The position numbers and the translations under genes were made by a program. From positions 1,938,876 through 2,002,875 of the forward strand of contig OX638380.1 of NCBI GenBank assembly GCA_951813855.1: DNA of 64,000 nucleotides, read 5' to 3'. Of the stretch, positions 18,058 to 26,809 are shown in pieces. Origin of the DNA: an uncultured Verrucomicrobiae bacterium (GTDB lineage: Bacteria; Verrucomicrobiota; Verrucomicrobiia; Limisphaerales; AAA164-E04). Numbering within the stretch: the first letter of the stretch is position 1; every line of letters begins with the position of its first letter. The notes beneath the pieces were generated by a model. It saw nothing but the letters and a program-made list of their open reading frames with translations, did not search any database and was not told the origin of the DNA.

Positions 18058-18918
18058 TTAGTCGTTTGTTGTATCCGAGGACGAAATTCGGTGGGGATAC
18101 AAGAGCGTGGACGCTATTTCGGGGTGAAATTCCGGATCGTTCCAATTTATGTAATCGTACCGTTTCTCGAGTTCTTCGGCCAATGCTTCCAAATATTTGA
18201 TGCTCCATCCACCCTCGATATCTTCGGGGTAATCTTTCTTAAGCAAATGAAAACAAGCAGTCACCATATGAATCATGATGTCTCTCCGTTTGTCGTGCCG
18301 ATCCCCGGGAGCTTGCATGAAAGAGTGCAGGTCCGGATGGCAGTGGACTTTAAACCTAAAGTCGGCATTGTTACTGACTTTAACTAAGAACTGACCCGGT
18401 TTGAGTTTTTCGTCCATTACCAAGGTTAGCAGACTGTGCATTTCCGCATCGAATAACTTCAAAACCGGTCCCTGCGCCAAACGAGCCCCCTTGGGAAAGG
18501 TTACCCTCTTGCCGTTCCAAAACGGATGAACTCCGTCCCTTTCAGTTTCCAGCGTATGTTCTATCTTTTTCACACCTACGATCATTGGTGTGAAATATGG
18601 AGTCTCCGCCAACTGGCACGGATTCCAGTGGATCTTTTGGCTGGCGACTTTGGAAGTCTGAAGTTGTCGAAAAGCCGAACGTGGCGAGGAGACGGCACAG
18701 GCGTAGGCGGCCATTTTTTTCTCGACGAAGTTTCGGATCAGACCTGCATTGTGCAACTCATGGTGAAGTTCCATACCATGATCCTCTCCTTTTATCGGGG
18801 AACTGCTGACTCGGTATTCGCTGTCGGGAAATGCATCGTTCCCTTCTTCGAGGGTCGGATATTGCTGAATCCGAATATCGTTATAGCCGGTTTTGATTAT
18901 ATTATTATTTGGTGCCAC
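18058..18918 (-). CDS. Uncharacterised protein of the sulfur operon
   Basis: I do not recognise this protein. Taking the GTG at 18918 gives 286 residues and a 14-bp overlap with the end of the GHKL ATPase gene. An ATG at 18987 in the same frame would overlap it by 83 bp and seems less likely. The protein is soluble in appearance. Its C-terminal half has FRFKVHCHPDLHSFMQAPGD and a helical segment IEGGWSIKYLEALAEELEKR, with several histidines and aspartates (HCHPDLH) that could bind a metal. It is immediately followed, 2 bp later, by the DUF6339-like gene. Conserved coupling in the operon argues that it acts together with the GHKL ATPase. Confidence 0.55.
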   Translation of the reverse strand: MAPNNNIIKTGYNDIRIQQYPTLEEGNDAFPDSEYRVSSSPIKGEDHGMELHHELHNAGLIRNFVEKKMAAYACAVSSPRSAFRQLQTSKVASQKIHWNPCQLAETPYFTPMIVGVKKIEHTLETERDGVHPFWNGKRVTFPKGARLAQGPVLKLFDAEMHSLLTLVMDEKLKPGQFLVKVSNNADFRFKVHCHPDLHSFMQAPGDRHDKRRDIMIHMVTACFHLLKKDYPEDIEGGWSIKYLEALAEELEKRYDYINWNDPEFHPEIASTLLYPHRISSSDTTND

Positions 18919-20899
18919 GATCTTGTTCCAGAAGAGGTTGTTGTTTGATGACAATCCGGAATGCCGGATCTGAAACCTGGTTGCCATCGATCTCGACCCG
19001 GTATTTCATTTCAATATTGATTGAAGTGTCCTTTTCCATGTCACCGAGTTCGAGGCAGGATACTTCCCCGTCATCAACGATAGAGCGTTGGGAAACTATC
19101 TTACCGTCGATGCTGGCTTCGGTTATATTGGCCCCTCGGTCCTGCCATATGTTGTCGGTAGAGATGTCTTCGTTTTCGTCAAGCATAAGATAGAGCCACA
19201 GGTTTTTTCCGGCCGTTGTAGCTTTAACTGACATTCGAATCTGTCCAGTTCCCTGCGGAACGGAAATAACTCTGAAGCCGTTCCTTATCGACGGAGCCGG
19301 TTTCTTATTGGGTTTAATCGTATTCGAGCCTGAGGATCCTTTGCTGTCGTTTTCTCTGAGCGGTTCCCGGGAACCACCCGTCGAAGCACCTCGTCGCCGC
19401 GATATACGTCGTGCCGGCAGAAGTTTTCCCTTGTACCCCAAAGGCGAGTTTTTTCCCCCAGCGAGATTCGAAGATCCATCGGCAAAATTAAGAAAATCGT
19501 CTGGAATGTACTCGTCATGGGAGATCTTCGGGATTTTCTCTTTGATCCAAGTCACTAGGGTTTTGAAAGCCCCCTTTAATTCTTTTTGTTCATCACCAGG
19601 AAGTTGGCTGATGTCTAGGAGGTTGTGCATCGGACCTTCGGCATTGCGTACGAGATCATGAAATCTTCCGGAAGCGGGTGCGCTTACGAGCAACAGTGCC
19701 TCGAAAGGTTCGTGATCTTCAAATTTTGCATAAAAACCGGGTATTCCTCCCCCCGCTGGTTGATTGTTGCTCGTAATCCACATCCCGTTGCGACAGAGAT
19801 GGACTCGAGGCTTTCCCGGTCGTTGATGAATGACGATTTTAATCGTCCCCCCGAGAACCTCTTTGGAATAGGATTCGCCGTATTTCAGACACTCATAGGC
19901 TGAGTTGGCTTTGCTGCCGACGAGAAAATTTTTGTCTTTTCCACCTCTTTTCTCCTCGTTGAACTCCAAAAGTATTTGTTCCAAGTTCTGCTTGTTGATT
20001 GAAGAGGAAGCTTTATCAATCCGGTCGTCAGTAACGATCTCAAGTTTCTCTTGATGGATGGCGACGAAAAAGTTGCATGCAGCTGCCTTTCTGATGGCGG
20101 TGTACAAATCATCCTTTTGTTGTCCGAAGTGGTTGAAAGCCGGGATAACGACGGCCGTTCCGCTCTGGTAGTTTTGATTAATCTCATTCAGAAACTTGAT
20201 GATCATAGGTGGGATCTCTTTTTTCTTGGGATAGATATGCTTCCGGCCATCGCTGTTAGCGAGATAGTAACCATTGGCACTTCTTCCAATTTTGTCGTTA
20301 CTGTTATAGTTGTGGGAAGCCAGGATTGCGTGACCGCTGGCTAGCCATTCCCTACGACCGTTCCCTTTATCGCCGTGGATGGCTCCATAGAGTACATAGC
20401 GAAGATCGGAAGTGGGGAAGACCGTAAAATGGCCATTGCCGAACGCTCCGGTGGCGGATTTGCTGACTTTGGAACTAACTCCGTCTGATAGCAGTGCTCT
20501 CATTGTTTTCTTGTTTAATCCGTAGCCGTTGTCCACTACCGCCAGAACGTCTTGTTTGTGGCAGTCGAGCGTTTCTTTGATGGTACGGACGACCATGGAC
20601 TCCTGATCGGATAGTTCTCCGTTATTGACTTTCTTTCGGTACTGAATTGCCTTTTTAAAGGCGTTGCGGTAGCTGACTATTCCAGGAATTTCTTCGGTAT
20701 TGATCCGAAGCAAAATAAAACGGACGATGGTCTTTTCTCCCGTTCGGGCAGCATCGAGGGAATTCTGTATGAGTTCCCGAACGATGGCCGCTGGGCTGCG
20801 TTCTCTAAAGTTCATGATGTTGGTCGAGGTAAACCCGTACTCGTCCGTGGATTGAAGAAAGTGCAGATCCGTTTCATTTTCCTTGCCTACTTTCTTCAT
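18905..20899 (-). CDS. GHKL (HSP90/MutL-type) ATPase of the sulfur operon
   Basis: A 664-residue protein with a complete N-terminal Bergerat ATP-binding fold: N-box RELIQNSLDA (E42, N46), G1 box VVDNGYGL (D123), G2-like GAFGNGH (151-157). A middle domain and a serine/glycine/lysine-rich linker follow (RRISRRRGASTGGSRE region), then a beta-rich C-terminal domain. Start 20899 is preferred over 20905: it forms an ATGA overlap with the cysteine desulfurase stop and has GGAG eight bases upstream. GHKL ATPases occur in several defence systems (for example the MutL-like component of mza). Here it may act as an ATP-driven clamp or remodeller linking modification and effector proteins. This role is inferred. 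Confidence 0.8.
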   Translation of the reverse strand: MKKVGKENETDLHFLQSTDEYGFTSTNIMNFRERSPAAIVRELIQNSLDAARTGEKTIVRFILLRINTEEIPGIVSYRNAFKKAIQYRKKVNNGELSDQESMVVRTIKETLDCHKQDVLAVVDNGYGLNKKTMRALLSDGVSSKVSKSATGAFGNGHFTVFPTSDLRYVLYGAIHGDKGNGRREWLASGHAILASHNYNSNDKIGRSANGYYLANSDGRKHIYPKKKEIPPMIIKFLNEINQNYQSGTAVVIPAFNHFGQQKDDLYTAIRKAAACNFFVAIHQEKLEIVTDDRIDKASSSINKQNLEQILLEFNEEKRGGKDKNFLVGSKANSAYECLKYGESYSKEVLGGTIKIVIHQRPGKPRVHLCRNGMWITSNNQPAGGGIPGFYAKFEDHEPFEALLLVSAPASGRFHDLVRNAEGPMHNLLDISQLPGDEQKELKGAFKTLVTWIKEKIPKISHDEYIPDDFLNFADGSSNLAGGKNSPLGYKGKLLPARRISRRRGASTGGSREPLRENDSKGSSGSNTIKPNKKPAPSIRNGFRVISVPQGTGQIRMSVKATTAGKNLWLYLMLDENEDISTDNIWQDRGANITEASIDGKIVSQRSIVDDGEVSCLELGDMEKDTSINIEMKYRVEIDGNQVSDPAFRIVIKQQPLLEQDRGTK

Positions 20900-22095
20900 G
20901 AGCACATCTCCATGGTTTCAGTTTTTTCCCTTGGTGCCGGGTTATGTCCGGCAGGGACACCTAGCATTTCGTGGAAACACGTAATTGCAAATTCGATTTC
21001 CTCCTCGGTAGTAAAACGTCCCAGACTTATGCGAATGGCCTGAAGGGCTTGCTCCGGGAGCAGACCCAAAGCCGAAACGACATGAGATGGATCCGTGCCC
21101 CAGGAAGAACAGGCGGAACCTGTGGAGAGAGCAAGCTTGTCCTGCAGTAGAGTGACGATTTCGTTTCCGGAAAATCCAGGAAAGGCAATATTGAGATTGC
21201 CGACTACTCGGTGATTGGGATGTCCGTGAAGCCGGATTTCCGGACAGATCTTCTGCAACCCATCCCAAAACATGGACGAAAGTCGCCCGATCCTGTTTAT
21301 GTCGGAACCGGTCTCCTGCATTGCGATTTCGCACGCAATACCAAATCCCACCACAGGTGCAACGGGAACAGTGCCAGGACGCAGTCCCGCTTCCTGTCCG
21401 CCGCCCATGGCAAGGGGGACAATTTCTTCCCGTATCTCATTGCGAACATAAAGGCACCCCACTCCTTGGGGCCCGTACATTTTATGGGAAGAGAAAGTTA
21501 GCAGATCGACATCCAGTTTTTCAACGTCTATTGAAAGACGGCCGGCTGCTTGTGACGCATCGGTGTGCATCAGAGCTCCGTGCCGGTGTGCCATGGTCGA
21601 AATATCTTCTACCGGTTGCAAAACGCCGATCTCGTTATTGACCAGCATTACTGACACCATGACCGTCCTATTCGTGATCGTCTGGGCCAAACGATCCAGA
21701 TCGACGATACCGTCCCTGTTCACCGGAACGATATGGACGGTCCGCCCATCTTTCCCAAGAGCTCGAACGGTTTCGAGCACAGCGGGATGCTCAGTATTGA
21801 GCGTTACGATCTCATTCCGATCCGTTGCACCCCGTGCGGCTCCCCGAATAGCAAGGTTGCACGACTCGGTCGCCCCGGAAGTGAAGACGATCTCTTCATT
21901 ATCTGCCCGAAGGAACTCAGAAATTCGAGACCGAGCTTCTCTCACCGCCTTAGAAGCGCGACATCCGTAGAAGTTGTCGGTCGAATGAGGATTCCCGAAT
22001 CCTATGTCCCAACCCATTTCGGCTAACGCCTCATCTACTCGAAAGTCGCACGGGGTAGTCGACTGATAATCCAGATAGATCGGCAATCTTTGCAT
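20896..22095 (-). CDS. Cysteine desulfurase (IscS/DndA-like) of the sulfur operon
   Basis: Takes sulfur from L-cysteine as an enzyme persulfide. The 399-residue fold-type I PLP enzyme shows His103 (TEHPAV), the PLP lysine Lys205 (SSHKMYGPQG) and the catalytic Cys329 in STGSACSSW, on the flexible loop. It starts 5 bp after the PP-loop gene stop and overlaps the GHKL ATPase start by ATGA, so it is firmly part of this operon. In Dnd and Ssp phosphorothioate systems the same pairing (DndA/DndC, SspA/SspD) supplies sulfur for DNA backbone modification. A separate, NifS-like desulfurase is encoded at 47750-48922, so this copy is more likely dedicated. Confidence 0.92.
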   Translation of the reverse strand: MQRLPIYLDYQSTTPCDFRVDEALAEMGWDIGFGNPHSTDNFYGCRASKAVREARSRISEFLRADNEEIVFTSGATESCNLAIRGAARGATDRNEIVTLNTEHPAVLETVRALGKDGRTVHIVPVNRDGIVDLDRLAQTITNRTVMVSVMLVNNEIGVLQPVEDISTMAHRHGALMHTDASQAAGRLSIDVEKLDVDLLTFSSHKMYGPQGVGCLYVRNEIREEIVPLAMGGGQEAGLRPGTVPVAPVVGFGIACEIAMQETGSDINRIGRLSSMFWDGLQKICPEIRLHGHPNHRVVGNLNIAFPGFSGNEIVTLLQDKLALSTGSACSSWGTDPSHVVSALGLLPEQALQAIRISLGRFTTEEEIEFAITCFHEMLGVPAGHNPAPREKTETMEMCS

Positions 22096-22100
22096 GGAAA

Positions 22101-23522
22101 TTAATCGGTGCAGTCGCAGGGTAGCATCTGATTATCTCCCGTAAACGCGCAAGCTCCTTTCGTAGCAATTTCCTGATACCGCAGACGTTTACTACCGAAG
22201 AAGCCAATGAATTCCACGCCGGGCGGGGTGGATTTAGAAATACGATCTTCCCGTATCAGGTCGCGGCCATAACGCTGTTCCAATCGTTCCCACCAGCGAA
22301 TATCCGAAGGGGTATCATATAGATCGACGGAGAGATTTTGCATTTTCTCATGAATCTGAGATAGGTTGGCGCTCCCTTTGAGAAAGCAAAATACACAGTT
22401 GGAGAGATACTTGTGGTCGATGAGGTTTGCTTGATCGCTCTGTAATCCGAGGATGGTTCTATGTTTTTTCCAAAAGGCATTAACGTCCTCGGTCGTGATC
22501 TTCATCTTATCCAGAGGCATATAAACATGTTCTCCTTCGTAGCCTTGGGACTCTTTGCCGTTCTCAGCCCTGCGAGCGACACGTTCGACACGAAACGGTT
22601 CATCGCCGCGCAAACCGATGAAAGCGATGTATTCGACCTTGCCTTTACCGAACTCTGCCTGGCCTCCATAGGAATTGCCGGTAACGATAGGATTGTCCAA
22701 GGGCAAACGTTTCCGAGAGAAATCACAGTAACGCTGCTTGGGACGGTAAGTGCTTCGCGACAGGACGAAGTTTTTCTTGTCGAAAAAGATTTTCCTCGGC
22801 GTTCCTCCGCCGTTGCGCTTGTGGCGCCGATAAAGCAGATCCTCGTCTATCTGGGATTCTTCGTACGAATGACCCTGCCGCGGAATTTCCTCTTTGCCGG
22901 CAAACCAGTTACGTAAAAACATGCGCGTGCACTCCAATTTCAGCGTTCGAGTACAAGTTCTGCGGAACTGGTTAGGAACGTACCCGGACCAGGAAAGCAA
23001 TTCTTCGAACGGTTCTCCCTTATAGCGATAGCCGTCAGGATTGTCTTTGGACCAAGGCTTGGTGTTGATAAGTCGATAGGAGGGAAGGCGCGTCCATTCC
23101 CCTTTGCGCACATCCTCGTAGGTCTGGTGCTCGACCCAGAAGAAGGGAATATCGTACTGGCTCTCCGCCAGTTTCTTGCATTGGGAGGCGAATTGATAGG
23201 TGGACGGGTGTTCCGCTCCGGTATTGTTGAACACGATGACGTCGCCTCGTTCGGCCTTGAGAATGCCGCTCTCCAACAGAAGGAACAGCATTAAGCCACT
23301 GGAACAGCCCCCGGAAAATTTGACGACATGGGGGAATTTCTTGTGGTGTTTAGACCGGTAACGGAAGATATGACTCCTGTTGTTTCCGCTGCGCCGAGAC
23401 TTCTGATCGGGCAAGACGAGTCTGGGCATGTCCTTCAGATCAAGTTCGAATCCGTCTGCAGGAGAAGGAGAGATCGCAGAATCCGGCAACGGCATATGGA
23501 ACTGTGTTGGCTTTGCGGACAT
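22101..23522 (-). CDS. PP-loop ATP pyrophosphatase / PAPS reductase-like protein (DndC-like) of the sulfur operon
   Basis: A 473-residue member of the PAPS reductase/N-type ATP pyrophosphatase family. The nucleotide loop is KFSGGCSSG (residues 68-76), closer to the SGGRTSG form found in some phage-associated family members than to SGGKDS of DndC. NNTGAEHP follows at 99-106. Cysteines that could hold an iron-sulfur cluster are C190 and C198 (CTRTLKLEC), C376 and C379 (CVFC), and a C-terminal set C458, C469, C471. The start at 23522 (MSAKPTQFH) is chosen over 23714, whose extra 64 residues look non-coding. It is the first gene of the operon. Activation of a DNA or RNA target for sulfur insertion is the probable chemistry, by analogy. 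Confidence 0.78.
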   Translation of the reverse strand: MSAKPTQFHMPLPDSAISPSPADGFELDLKDMPRLVLPDQKSRRSGNNRSHIFRYRSKHHKKFPHVVKFSGGCSSGLMLFLLLESGILKAERGDVIVFNNTGAEHPSTYQFASQCKKLAESQYDIPFFWVEHQTYEDVRKGEWTRLPSYRLINTKPWSKDNPDGYRYKGEPFEELLSWSGYVPNQFRRTCTRTLKLECTRMFLRNWFAGKEEIPRQGHSYEESQIDEDLLYRRHKRNGGGTPRKIFFDKKNFVLSRSTYRPKQRYCDFSRKRLPLDNPIVTGNSYGGQAEFGKGKVEYIAFIGLRGDEPFRVERVARRAENGKESQGYEGEHVYMPLDKMKITTEDVNAFWKKHRTILGLQSDQANLIDHKYLSNCVFCFLKGSANLSQIHEKMQNLSVDLYDTPSDIRWWERLEQRYGRDLIREDRISKSTPPGVEFIGFFGSKRLRYQEIATKGACAFTGDNQMLPCDCTD

Positions 23523-24390
23523 CAATATTCTCGCGTTGCTCGAACACAGCGATTGGGCGGGCTCGCAGAAAGCGTTGCAACGACCCCGATACGATTTCCA
23601 GTCAGCCGGAAAGGCTTCCTGTATTCTACAGGGGCGATGCCACGATCGATTTGCGTACGTTCGGATCGAAGCAACCCAAAGTGCCCCAAGAAGCGAAACT
23701 GAAGCGGAATCCAACCTAGAAACGGGATGTTCCCGTGCAGAACATCGCCGCCATCGAGAGTTAGGTCAAAGTTACCGAAACCCGAACATTCTGGGGGGGG
23801 GGGGTAGACCGATAGGGCGCTAAATGATCCGAGGCAAAAGCGCCCACACGCCTTCATCCTATCCCACCAACCGCTCTCCCGAACGCGCAACGGTTCACCA
23901 ACGGAGCCAAACCTCCGCTGCTCTTGCGCAATCCCGCTGCTTCCAGCATGGGAATCTGTCTGTTCCGATAGAAACATGATCCCTTGAAACGTGGGGACTC
24001 TGGTGCCTCTCTTCCAACCGGTCAAGCTTATACAATAACGTCCCAGGCAGTTGAGTAATAATCCCTTCGGCAGATCAGCTCCGTCCGACCTCCTCGGCAG
24101 TGTCCAGATCACCAGGTTTCGCCATCCCAACTCCTATCAGATTTCAGAGAGCGTACCAAAGTCCGGATCATGGACAAGAACGTATTACGGCAAATCGAAA
24201 TTCGCCTCGTGAGTTTCGTTCGTGACGACTAGCTGTCGCTCGGCACTCGCTCTTGTCGGGATTCGCCCGTAGCCCTTGAGCGCCCGTTTCATCGATGGAT
24301 AGCACGAGCGGCCACATGTTTGGCAGGAAGAACAACGCTCGAAACAGCGAAGGATCCGCACCGGAAGATCATGAATCCGACCGGATCTAT
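23523..24390. other. 868-bp region upstream of the sulfur operon
   Basis: No convincing gene. It should hold the promoter of the sulfur operon, but I cannot place one with confidence. A long G homopolymer occurs at about 23790-23804. Overlapping open frames on both strands show no family features. The left part (about 24190-24330) resembles sequence beside the IS256 relic of island B. Confidence 0.4.
24190..24330 (-). mobile_element. Possible IS256-type element edge (relic)
   Basis: About 75 bp here (around 24215-24290) align by eye with 43859-43935, next to the broken IS256 transposase gene of island B. Both contain a GTGACGAC core followed by CTCGGCACTCG or CTTGGCACTCG. If real, an old IS256 copy once stood at the edge of the sulfur operon region. 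The match is weak. Confidence 0.3.
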
Positions 24391-25686
24391 TCACCCTTGG
24401 GATCTGACCCAACGACGCGCCTTCATTTCGAAACGAGGCAATGAATTCGTCGGCACCGACCGAACCGGAATCCGAAGCCCGAGTCGTCGGCGTAATTCGC
24501 TTTCGACATTTCTGACGATAATCGAGGGATCGGGTTCGTTCGCCGCCGTCTCGATATTGACGGAGAGTTCGACCAGGCTTCGATTCGTTCCCATCTGAAC
24601 CTGATATTCGATCACCCCACCGGCATGCCTGACGATCTCGTCGACAGCGCTGGGATAAACATTGACGCCGCGAACCACGACCATATCGTCGCACCGGCCG
24701 ATAATCCCTCCGGCCAAAATGGTTTCTTCCCGGCCGCAGCCGCACGAACCCGGAAGAGCTCGTTCCACTAAATCACCGGTTCGATAACGAATCAGCGGAG
24801 AGCCAGCTCGCCGTAAGGTCGTCAGGATCAATTCGCCTTTTTCACCGTAATCGACGGCCTGATTCGTTTCCGGATCGACGATCTCCGCCAGATACGACGT
24901 GTCGATGATATGCAACATTCCCGGACTGGCGGGACACTGAAACGAAACCGGACCCGTTTCGGTCATGCCGTGATGATCGAACACCGTCGCCGTCGGCCAT
25001 AGTTCGGCCAGGCATTGCCGTACCGACGCCAAACTGCCTCCGGGTTCCCCGGCGACGACCAATTTCCTCAACGATGATCCCTGCCGATCAAATCCCTGTT
25101 CATTTGCCGTCTCGCCCAAACGCAACGCATAAGTCGGCGTGCAGACAAGCGCCGTAATGTGATTATCCTTCATGGCTTGCAAGCGAACTTCGGTCGTCAT
25201 ACTGCCGCCCGACAGACAAAAGCTCCCTTGTCGCAACGCCGCCTCGAAAGCGGTCCAAAATCCGAGAAAAGGCCCAAACGAAAAAGCGAAGAAAAAACGA
25301 TCTTCCCGTCCGAGCTCGGCGGCCCGGTATACCTGTCGCCAATCGTCCAGCAGGCCGTCCCAACTCTCCCGAGTATCCAACCACCGCATCGGCTTGCCCG
25401 AAGTGCCGCTGGTCTGATGACACCGGATATAGCGATCCAACGGATAGGTAAGATTGGTGCCGTAGGGCGGGTGGTTTTCTTGATCGCCGACCCATTCGGA
25501 CTTTTCGGTGAAGGGAAACCGGCTTCGGAACGCTTCCAGGGATTCGAACGAAAAGAGGTTCCGGTCGTCGCCGAGTTTATTCCGGTAGAACGCGTTGGTT
25601 GCCGATACTTCCTTCAGCAACCCGTTGAGCAGGGCCAACTGACGGGCCTCCAACTCCCTTCGAGCGGCAAGGTTGTCCTCCGGCAT
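24391..25686 (-). CDS. Aryl-CoA ligase / adenylate-forming enzyme (PaaK-like)
   Basis: Activates a carboxylic acid, probably aromatic, through an acyl-adenylate to its CoA thioester. The 431-residue protein has the PaaK-type length and motifs: the P-loop-like TSGTSGKPMRW (about 92-102), a segment DHHGMTETGP that binds the adenylate, YRTGD near residue 300, and a C-terminal lid with GRCDDMVVVRGVNVYPSAVD. It is the last gene of an eight-gene minus-strand operon, starting 3 bp after the membrane-protein gene stop. With a chorismate-lyase-like gene upstream, 4-hydroxybenzoate is a natural candidate substrate. That is inference. Confidence 0.8.
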   Translation of the reverse strand: MPEDNLAARRELEARQLALLNGLLKEVSATNAFYRNKLGDDRNLFSFESLEAFRSRFPFTEKSEWVGDQENHPPYGTNLTYPLDRYIRCHQTSGTSGKPMRWLDTRESWDGLLDDWRQVYRAAELGREDRFFFAFSFGPFLGFWTAFEAALRQGSFCLSGGSMTTEVRLQAMKDNHITALVCTPTYALRLGETANEQGFDRQGSSLRKLVVAGEPGGSLASVRQCLAELWPTATVFDHHGMTETGPVSFQCPASPGMLHIIDTSYLAEIVDPETNQAVDYGEKGELILTTLRRAGSPLIRYRTGDLVERALPGSCGCGREETILAGGIIGRCDDMVVVRGVNVYPSAVDEIVRHAGGVIEYQVQMGTNRSLVELSVNIETAANEPDPSIIVRNVESELRRRLGLRIPVRSVPTNSLPRFEMKARRWVRSQG

Positions 25687-25689
25687 GGA

Positions 25690-26262
25690 TTAGGATCGCT
25701 GATCTCGATCCAGATAGGCCGGAAACGTTTTGACCATCACGACCTTGGGTTTGGGCGGCCCGGGCTTGGGTTTATACAGCGTCACCAACATGCCCCCGAC
25801 CGCGGCCATCAAAATGCCGAGTACGAACGGAAACCGAACCGCTCCGATTCCCCCCGCCGGCGGCTGAAGCATGATGGAAATCACGGCGTTAACGATCGGA
25901 GCGCCCGCAAAAATGATCGACATGACCACGGCCGGCGTTCCTTTGTGGCCGAAGGCCAACAACACCCCGAAAGCTCCCACCGCTCCGGCGATACCGGCCA
26001 CCAGGGACCACCCCATTCCCGCACCGGTATAACCGCTGAAGGCTTCTCCCTTGTAAAGCAATATGGCTAACGGCGCCAAAACCGCCGTCAGAAAATAGGC
26101 CACTCCCACCAACAGGAAGGACTTGTAACGTCCGTTCTCGGGATCGCCCATGGTCACTTGGCCCTTGTGAAGCAAAATGCCGTAGATTCCCCAACAGGCG
26201 ACCGTCAACAAGGCAAAATAGAGCCAACCTCCGCCCGCTCCCGATGTGGTTTCCGTACCCAT
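25690..26262 (-). CDS. DMT/EamA-like multi-span membrane protein
   Basis: A 190-residue protein from the ATG at 26262, with about five hydrophobic helices: one near the N-terminus (WLYFALLTVACWGIYGILLH), a helix around FLLVGVAYFLTAVLAPLAIL, then GWSLVAGIAGAVGAFGVLLAFG, VVMSIIFAGAPIVNAVISIML and FVLGILMAAVGGMLVTLY. It ends in a proline/lysine-rich tail. The two-module pattern fits half of a drug/metabolite transporter (EamA) protein. A TTG at 26295 in frame is an alternative start. It lies 3 bp from the aryl-CoA ligase gene, so export or membrane handling of the product is plausible, but unproven. Confidence 0.6.
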   Translation of the reverse strand: MGTETTSGAGGGWLYFALLTVACWGIYGILLHKGQVTMGDPENGRYKSFLLVGVAYFLTAVLAPLAILLYKGEAFSGYTGAGMGWSLVAGIAGAVGAFGVLLAFGHKGTPAVVMSIIFAGAPIVNAVISIMLQPPAGGIGAVRFPFVLGILMAAVGGMLVTLYKPKPGPPKPKVVMVKTFPAYLDRDQRS

Positions 26263-26361
26263 AATCGTGTCAGTTATTCGCTGTTCGCATTCCAATTCGC
26301 CAAGTTTCGTCGAACGATCGGCATCCCGTAAATCATCCCCGGAGTGGAGTTAGCGATTCCC

Positions 26362-26790
26362 TCAGTCCGCTTCGATCTTCTCGGCCAACGACCGAGGCAA
26401 CTCAACCGCCGCCATCCCGCCTTCGGTGTCGCGGCGCACGCATACCACGGTTAAAGAACCGACCGCTCCTACCGTCCTTTCCGGATCGCCGAACCGACGC
26501 ATCGTAAAGTCGTAAATCAATGCCTTTCGACCTTTTTCCCTGACTTTCAATTCAATCTCGATCTCGTCCTCGAACCGAAAAGGCCGGCGAAAATCGGCTT
26601 CGGCATGAACTCGTGGCAATCCCAAGTCAGGATCGATATCGTTCAAGGTCACCGAAAAACCTAATGACCTCAGAAAGGCATGCTCCGCCGATTCCATGAA
26701 CCGGAACAAGGCTGAAAAATGCATGATACCAGCCATATCGGTATCGGCGAATTCCACGCGACGAACATGTATGAAACGACCGGCCATCAA
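26362..26790 (-). CDS. Hotdog-fold acyl-CoA thioesterase (4HBT/YbgC type)
   Basis: A 142-residue single-domain hotdog protein. The catalytic segment RRVEFADTDMAGIMHFSALF carries the aspartate and the following helix of the 4-hydroxybenzoyl-CoA thioesterase/YbgC group, and the strands EIEIELKVREKGRKALIYDF fit the hotdog sheet. It hydrolyses acyl- or aroyl-CoA thioesters to free acids. In an operon with an aryl-CoA ligase, it could release the final product or remove mis-primed thioesters. It starts 19 bp after the glycosyltransferase gene stop and ends 99 bp before the membrane-protein start, the longest gap in the operon. Confidence 0.85.
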   Translation of the reverse strand: MMAGRFIHVRRVEFADTDMAGIMHFSALFRFMESAEHAFLRSLGFSVTLNDIDPDLGLPRVHAEADFRRPFRFEDEIEIELKVREKGRKALIYDFTMRRFGDPERTVGAVGSLTVVCVRRDTEGGMAAVELPRSLAEKIEAD

Positions 26791-26809
26791 TTCGGGTTAC
26801 GGTTGCGAT

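Noticed and set aside
18056..18208. N-terminal extension of the DUF6339-like protein
   Set aside because: It would overlap the upstream gene by 150 bp; an ATG 2 bp after that gene's stop is a normal coupled start.
23522..24130. 202-codon minus-strand frame upstream of the sulfur operon
   Set aside because: No family features; it overlaps the first gene's alternative 5' region and crosses the G homopolymer, so probably chance.
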